Assembly (NCBI GenBank): GCA_028708195.1
Contig: JAQVZK010000065.1
Location: forward strand, 1-9,570
Direction of reading: 5' to 3'
Origin: Desulfovibrio sp.
GTDB taxonomy: Bacteria; Desulfobacterota; Desulfovibrionia; Desulfovibrionales; Desulfovibrionaceae
Length of the DNA stretch: 9,570 nucleotides
Of the stretch, positions 5,375 through 9,570 are shown piece by piece (position 1 is the stretch's first letter; each line of letters begins with the position of its first letter). Below the pieces are notes generated by a model. It had not been told where the DNA came from. It saw nothing but the letters and a program-made list of their open reading frames with translations, and did no database searches. Both the position numbers and the translations under genes were made by a program.

Positions 5375-8300
5375 ATGGCTGATCTAATTCTTACCCGTCC
5401 GCTTGGTGGGCAGCAGACTGTAGTCAATAATGTTGCGGAAGGGAGCATCGTTCTTGACTTTCCTGCTACCGATGCAACCCTTGGCCGCGAAGGAAACGCG
5501 CTGACCTTTACGTTTGAAGGTGGCGCAAAGATCAATCTCGAAGGGTTTTATTCCGACTACTCCAGCGAGAACACGCCCAACTTTCTCGTGGACGGGCAAG
5601 CAATTGCCGGCAAGGATTTTTTCAGTGCCCTGGGACAGGACGACCTGATGCCCGCCGCCGGGCCAGCATCCGTCGATCGCAGTTCCCACTATGTAGAACA
5701 CGCCGATTCCAGCCTTGAAACGGGCGTTAACCACCTTGACGGGCTGGATTGGCAGATGCAAAACGCGGTCGCGGTTGGCGACACGCTGGCAACGGAGAAT
5801 CTGTTTGTACGTGGTGACAGCGACCAGGCGGGCGGACCAGGCGGGGGCGGCACTGCGCCTGACGGATACCATACCCGCCTTGTGGTGAGTGCTGGCGGCA
5901 GCCAGCCCATGCTATTTCACGCCATCGACGAAAACGGCCACCCGGTCACAGACGCCAGCCTGTTGAGCGTCGCCTTTGCTGGCGGCTCCTCAGCGTATTT
6001 TACTGCCCCTGTGGTTGACCCTGTTACCGGCCTCATAACTATTACGCTCACGGCGGCAGGCCAGGCGGCCCTTGCTGCTGGAACCAAGTTTGATTCCGTG
6101 CTTGAAGTGACCGTGGGCGGCAAGACCTACAATATGGATCTGCTCGGCAACGACAGTTCGTCCTACGACTATGTGCAGCGCGAAGGCGAAACGAACCTTG
6201 GCGGTCCCCTCAAGGGCGAATGGTACTCTTCACAAGGCACGAGGGTTAGTGAAGAAAATATTACGCTGGGTGGCGACAGCTACAACAGCGCCCTTGTGGA
6301 AAACACCACGGCTTCCGGCGATGCTTATGGCGCGCTTAACGCTAACATCAGCTTTGCTCACGACACCGAGGGCAAGATTGACATTTCCGCCAGGGCTGAA
6401 AACGGCAATGCCTACGGCAATTATGCCTATGCTGGCGATGGCGATGTAACCACCACCGTTGACGCCGGAACAAAGGGCGACGTGAATCTGACGGCGATTT
6501 CGGATACGGGCACGGCCATGGCTTTTGCCACCGAAAGCGGCAGGGATGCTGACGGCGATTTTTATGAGACGACAGCCAACGTGCGCGGGCACGACATAAA
6601 CTTTACCGCCGAAGGCAATGAAAAGATGGCTGTGGGCATATGGGGCGCTGGAAAGTCCACTGTGAACGTGGAGGCCGAAGGCGACGTGAATTTTTCCAGC
6701 ACTGTCAATGGCGGCACTGTTAATTACATGGCTTCGGCTGTGTTCGCCAAGGAGCAGGCAACCGTTAACATCAGCGGTCAGAACGTCAGCGGTGAAACCA
6801 ATGTTTACGGGAGCGGCAATCCGGAAGGCCCGTCGGCAAGCAGCGTGTTTCGCACCACAGCGGGCACGACGCTGAACATTGAAACTGCCGAGGACGGCAA
6901 GTTCAGCGCTTCTGCGTATCAGGAAACATCACCCTACAGCAGCCCCTATACGGGCATCGCCTGGAGCGGGGGCAGGGCTGCGGGGTTCACCTCTACCGGG
7001 CTTTCGGCCTCGGGCAACCTGAATCAGGCGGGTCAGGGCGGCAAGTCGTATATCAATATTACCACGGGTGACGTGGACATTTCTGCCATCGTGGACGCTG
7101 CTTCGCCCGTGGGGCCGGCCACCGGCATTTATGCGGGCTATGGCGGCAACGTCGATATCAACACTTCAGACGGCAACAACGAGCTGAACATCACAGGTAA
7201 CGCGCCCAGTTGGGGGACGAGCATTTTTTCCACCAACTACGGCACAACCGCCATCAATACCGGGGCCGGAGACGACGTTATTAACCTCAATGCTTCTGCC
7301 CATAACGGGGCCGCGGCCATTGGCCTCGCCGCGCAGGCAGGCGGCAAGACCGTTATTGACGGTGGCAGCGGCAATGACACGTTGAATATAAACGCCACCT
7401 TTACAGGCCCACATACGCTTTCTACCGACTATATGGGCGGCACGAAGGCGGGCGCTTTTGGCATGAATGCGGCCTGGGGCGGCGCTGTCAACAAGATCAC
7501 CAATGTCGACAACGTGAATATCACCGCCGACGCCAGCGGCAGCGACAGCGGCTGGGCCTACGGTATGTACGCCCACGAGGACTGGCACGGCGCTGTCAAG
7601 AATATCATTGAAAATACAGACAGTCCCATTACCGTGGTTATCACGGCCAAGGCCGGAACCACGGGTGAGGCCTACGCCATGTTTGGCACTCAGAATGCCG
7701 CCAATATCATTCAGGGCGGCAGCAAGGCCGGGGATGTAAACGGCGACAGCATTACGCTTACTGGGCATATCGGCGGCAGCTACAATACTGCCAACACGAT
7801 CACCACCGGCAGCGGTAATGACAACATCGAAATCAACGGCAGCCTGCGAAACGGAACAAACACCTTCAACATGGGCGATGGCAACGATATCTTCACGTTG
7901 AACGGCAATATTTCGGGCGGCACGAACAAGATTCTGATGGGTACTGGCGATGGCCGGGTGAATATTCACGGCGATGTCACTGGCGGCTCCACCAACATCA
8001 ATCTTGGGGCTGGCGATGACACTGTGACGGTTGACGGCCATGTGCAGGGCAACCTGACCATTATCGGCGGCGATGGCTATGATCTGCTTGTGCTCAAGGC
8101 AGATTCCTACGCCGACTTTATCGCCAAGTACGATACCTGGCTGCAAAACAATCTGACCTCCATTGATGTTGAAGAAATTCATGTCAGCATCAACGGCCTC
8201 AGTCCCGCCGATCAGGCAGACCTGCACGCCTACCTGAACAGCGGGCATTTCAGCGATTATGTGGTTAACTACTCTGACGGGGCAATACCTTTAATCGCCT

Positions 8301-8479
8301 CGTTGAGTGAACATCTGCCTGACGGGTATCGTGAGGCGGGGCTTGAAGGCTATGCTGAACAGGCTGAAGACGGGGGCAGCGCTGCCCCGGGCGTCAGCGA
8401 CACGCATACAGCCAGCGCCAGCGACGACATCAGTTCGCTTGTTGCGCAGCAACAGATAACTACGGAGTCCGGGGGCTAG
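5375..8479 (+). CDS. Large repeat-rich type I-secreted adhesin (LapA/RTX-like)
   Basis: A predicted surface adhesin of 1034 residues with no cysteine. It has four regions. (1) Residues 1-130 resemble the N-terminal retention module of Lap-type adhesins: beta-strands such as NALTFTFEGGAKINLEGFY, then MPAAGPA with the LapG-type motif PAAG (93-96), then NHLDGLDWQ. (2) A Gly-rich linker (152-160) leads to an Ig-like stretch (about 165-258). (3) Residues about 334-903 are a Gly/Asn/Asp/Thr-rich beta-solenoid carrying RTX-like turns (TGAGDD, GGSGND, TGSGND, MGDGND, LGAGDD). (4) The tail (904-1034) ends in an acidic, Ser/Ala-rich stretch with DISSLVAQQQI, typical of type I secretion substrates. There is no Sec signal peptide, which fits. 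The start at ATG 5375 has GGAG at 5365-5368; upstream in-frame residues are rejected on composition. It is small for this class, and no exporter or LapG/LapD gene is in the window. The next gene, convergent, is a diguanylate cyclase. Exact ligand and function are unknown. Confidence 0.82.
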   Translation: MADLILTRPLGGQQTVVNNVAEGSIVLDFPATDATLGREGNALTFTFEGGAKINLEGFYSDYSSENTPNFLVDGQAIAGKDFFSALGQDDLMPAAGPASVDRSSHYVEHADSSLETGVNHLDGLDWQMQNAVAVGDTLATENLFVRGDSDQAGGPGGGGTAPDGYHTRLVVSAGGSQPMLFHAIDENGHPVTDASLLSVAFAGGSSAYFTAPVVDPVTGLITITLTAAGQAALAAGTKFDSVLEVTVGGKTYNMDLLGNDSSSYDYVQREGETNLGGPLKGEWYSSQGTRVSEENITLGGDSYNSALVENTTASGDAYGALNANISFAHDTEGKIDISARAENGNAYGNYAYAGDGDVTTTVDAGTKGDVNLTAISDTGTAMAFATESGRDADGDFYETTANVRGHDINFTAEGNEKMAVGIWGAGKSTVNVEAEGDVNFSSTVNGGTVNYMASAVFAKEQATVNISGQNVSGETNVYGSGNPEGPSASSVFRTTAGTTLNIETAEDGKFSASAYQETSPYSSPYTGIAWSGGRAAGFTSTGLSASGNLNQAGQGGKSYINITTGDVDISAIVDAASPVGPATGIYAGYGGNVDINTSDGNNELNITGNAPSWGTSIFSTNYGTTAINTGAGDDVINLNASAHNGAAAIGLAAQAGGKTVIDGGSGNDTLNINATFTGPHTLSTDYMGGTKAGAFGMNAAWGGAVNKITNVDNVNITADASGSDSGWAYGMYAHEDWHGAVKNIIENTDSPITVVITAKAGTTGEAYAMFGTQNAANIIQGGSKAGDVNGDSITLTGHIGGSYNTANTITTGSGNDNIEINGSLRNGTNTFNMGDGNDIFTLNGNISGGTNKILMGTGDGRVNIHGDVTGGSTNINLGAGDDTVTVDGHVQGNLTIIGGDGYDLLVLKADSYADFIAKYDTWLQNNLTSIDVEEIHVSINGLSPADQADLHAYLNSGHFSDYVVNYSDGAIPLIASLSEHLPDGYREAGLEGYAEQAEDGGSAAPGVSDTHTASASDDISSLVAQQQITTESGG
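5651..5662 (+). other. Encoded PAAG motif, putative LapG-type cleavage site
   Basis: The codons CCC GCC GCC GGG encode residues 93-96 of the adhesin. LapG-class periplasmic proteases cut N-terminal modules between the two Ala of (T/A/P)AAG motifs, roughly 100 residues from the start, and this position agrees. A second match, TAAG at residues 226-229 (6050-6061), lies within the predicted Ig-like domain and is less likely to be exposed. Confidence 0.55.
7175..7798 (+). repeat. Degenerate 34-45-residue protein repeats in the adhesin
   Basis: Residues 601-634 and 635-668 are two aligned 34-residue units. Each starts with a strand like LNI or INL plus Asn/Ala, passes through a small-residue segment, and ends in a Gly-rich GxGxD turn. 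Later units (669-713, 714-750, 751-791) are longer and carry a recurring Ala-(Tyr/Phe)-(Gly/Ala)-Met segment (AFGM, AYGM, AYAM). Similar but looser units can be followed back to about residue 334. The repeats are clear at protein level and too diverged to align simply as DNA. They suggest an old duplicated beta-solenoid. Confidence 0.65.
7799..8059 (+). repeat. Exact-period 22-residue tandem repeats in the adhesin
   Basis: Residues 809-895 hold four tandem units of 22, 22, 22 and 21 residues. Their turns TGSGND, MGDGND, MGTGDG and LGAGDD start at 811, 833, 855 and 877, exactly 22 apart; a fifth turn, GGDGYD, follows at 898. Each unit reads roughly: strand, GxGxD turn, strand, Asn/Asp/His-Gly, strand, Gly-rich. 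The period matches one coil of a beta-solenoid rather than the 18-residue (two nonapeptide) turn of a classical RTX beta-roll. Confidence 0.75.
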
Positions 8480-8487
8480 GGTCGCCT

Positions 8488-8539
8488 GTAAGACCGCCTG
8501 GCGGCGGGGGCGCGTACCCCGCCGCGTAGGCGGCCTTAC
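8488..8539. terminator. Imperfect hairpin between convergent genes
   Basis: GTAAG, CCGCCT and CGGCGGGG (8488-8509) pair with CCCCGCCG, AGGCGG and CTTAC (8517-8539), interrupted by an A/C mismatch and a small internal bulge. It lies between the stop codons of the adhesin (8479) and the diguanylate cyclase (8551), so it could end both transcripts. Neither strand has a T-run after it, so an intrinsic terminator is not certain. An 11-bp palindrome, CACGTAACGTG, adjoins at 8540-8550. Confidence 0.5.
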
Positions 8540-8550
8540 CACGTAACGTG

Positions 8551-9468
8551 CTACTGCATCTGCTGCGCCACACATACATGATTACGCCCGGCCTGTTTGG
8601 CCGAATACAGGGCCTTGTCCGCCTCATGCAGCGTACGCAGGCCATCCCCACGCCCGTCGTGCTCACTACACCCAAGGCTCACACTCACAGGTTTTCCGTC
8701 GGGCCTCACAACCCTGTCTTCGACGGTTCTGCGTATTCTTTCTGCTGCGGCCGAAGCCCTTTTCAGGGTACAATTGGGCAATAGAACCACAAATTCGTCG
8801 CCACCATAGCGACAAACAATATCGTTGGTGCGCGCGCAGTGGCGGATGGCCGCCCCCACCTCCTTGAGCACACTGTCGCCTGCCAGGTGCCCAAAGGTGT
8901 CGTTGATATCCTTGAACCGGTCCACATCAAGCATGATGCAACAGAAGGGTCTTTTTTCCTCCCTGGCATACTTGTCCAGCACGAGGTCCTGATATTTTCT
9001 GGTGCGCAGTTGGGTAAGCGAATCCGTCAGGCTGCTTTCATCTGCCAGTTTGACCTTGGTAACCAGCGATTTCAGTTGGCTGCGCAGCACGCCAATGGTG
9101 CGGCTTTGTTCTGTAATATCAACAATTACACCAAGATAGCCGCGCATATCGTTTTCGTCAGTGAACCCGCCACTCCAGTGAAGGCAGGAGTGCATCTTGC
9201 CGTCTGCAAACTTGTAGCTGAAAATATGGTGCGAGAACGTCTGATTGTTGAGCGTCTCCATATCGTCGGCCTGATACATGTTCCGCTCTTGCGGCAAATG
9301 GCCCATTTCAAGCACTGTTTTGCCCAGAATCTCCCTGCGGCCCACCCCAAACATCTTTTCATACGCTTTGTTCACAAAAACATACTGGAGATTTTCGTTT
9401 TTAAGAAAGATGGCGTTGGGCAGCATGTCCAGCACCATGTTCAGATTGAACGCGTTGAAATTACTCAT
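8551..9468 (-). CDS. PAS-GGDEF diguanylate cyclase
   Basis: A 305-residue sensor enzyme predicted to make cyclic di-GMP from two GTP. Residues about 8-120 form one PAS domain (LPNAIFLKNENLQYVFVNKAYEKMFG at its start, GVIVDITEQ at its end). A linker helix of about 25 residues follows (121-145). The GGDEF domain spans about 146-300: DSLTQLRTRKY, the metal-binding LDVDRFKDINDTFGH (180-194), the intact signature RYGGDEFVVLLP (220-231) and ADKALYSAKQAGRNHV near the end. RTND at 213-216, five residues before GGDEF, is a complete RxxD inhibitory I-site, so product feedback is expected. No membrane segment or signal peptide is seen, so it should be cytoplasmic. The PAS ligand is unknown. The DxLTGLxNR box is slightly unusual (DSLTQLRTR). 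A weak GGAA ribosome site precedes ATG 9468. It is convergent with the adhesin, 71 nt between stops. Confidence 0.9.
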   Translation of the reverse strand: MSNFNAFNLNMVLDMLPNAIFLKNENLQYVFVNKAYEKMFGVGRREILGKTVLEMGHLPQERNMYQADDMETLNNQTFSHHIFSYKFADGKMHSCLHWSGGFTDENDMRGYLGVIVDITEQSRTIGVLRSQLKSLVTKVKLADESSLTDSLTQLRTRKYQDLVLDKYAREEKRPFCCIMLDVDRFKDINDTFGHLAGDSVLKEVGAAIRHCARTNDIVCRYGGDEFVVLLPNCTLKRASAAAERIRRTVEDRVVRPDGKPVSVSLGCSEHDGRGDGLRTLHEADKALYSAKQAGRNHVCVAQQMQ

Positions 9469-9570
9469 ATACTATTTCCGGCCTGCGGGTATTTTTAGTG
9501 ACGGAACTTTGCACGATATGGTCTACAGGCAAAACAGCAGCACCATAAACAAAAGCGTATGTGCATATCT
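9469..9570. other. Upstream region of the diguanylate cyclase gene
   Basis: 102 nt to the right edge. It must contain the ribosome site and probably the promoter of the minus-strand diguanylate cyclase gene. I see no convincing -35/-10 pair and no coding frame I would trust. Confidence 0.4.

Noticed and set aside
7799..8059. CRISPR-like or DNA-level tandem array
   Set aside because: The periodicity is at protein level inside one open frame; the DNA units are diverged and have no spacers.
7166..8248. A 360-codon open frame antisense to the adhesin repeats
   Set aside because: It mirrors the repetitive sense coding sequence. The sense frame has recognisable domains and a ribosome site; the antisense product has no recognisable motif.
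8839..9498. A 219-codon plus-strand frame over the diguanylate cyclase
   Set aside because: It is antisense to a fully convincing PAS-GGDEF gene.

Overview
The window looks like a chromosomal segment of a GC-rich Desulfovibrio-type bacterium (Desulfovibrionaceae). This rests on recognised protein style, not on a marker gene. The N-terminus of the large secreted protein (MADLILTRPL...), with its LDGLDW box and Gly/Asp/Asn repeats, resembles the type I-secreted adhesins of that group. The PaaK-type ligase and the PAS-GGDEF protein also fit. I see no rRNA, tRNA, CRISPR array, insertion sequence or phage gene.

Layout. At the left edge, on the minus strand, is the first 31 codons of an unrecognised Cys-containing gene (1-93). 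Upstream of it, also on the minus strand, is a fosmidomycin-resistance (Fsr)-like MFS exporter (309-1628) that ends at a strong hairpin terminator (168-209). Divergent from it, on the plus strand, are a YiaC/YjaB-like GNAT acetyltransferase (1749-2222), an L-asparaginase with all catalytic residues present (2334-3410), and a phenylacetate-CoA ligase-like enzyme (3599-4879) closed by a perfect 18-bp hairpin (4921-4960).

The most interesting part is 5085-9468. A near-consensus sigma70-type promoter carries two dyad sequences. It drives a long (~255 nt) leader and then a 1034-residue, cysteine-free, repeat-rich adhesin (5375-8479). The adhesin has an N-terminal retention-module-like domain with a PAAG (LapG-type) cleavage motif, an Ig-like stretch, a beta-solenoid of 34-45-residue repeats that shortens to an exact 22-residue repeat with RTX-like Ca-binding turns, and a C-terminal type I secretion tail. 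Convergent to it is a PAS-GGDEF diguanylate cyclase with intact active site and I-site (8551-9468).

How the genes may work together. In Lap-type systems, c-di-GMP made by a GGDEF enzyme stops the LapG protease from cutting the adhesin off the outer membrane. A cleavable adhesin beside a diguanylate cyclase therefore suggests a compact attachment module. The secretion apparatus and the LapG/LapD homologues are not in the window, so the link is inferred. The GNAT, asparaginase and ligase genes look like ordinary amino-acid or aromatic-acid metabolism with no obvious tie to the adhesin.
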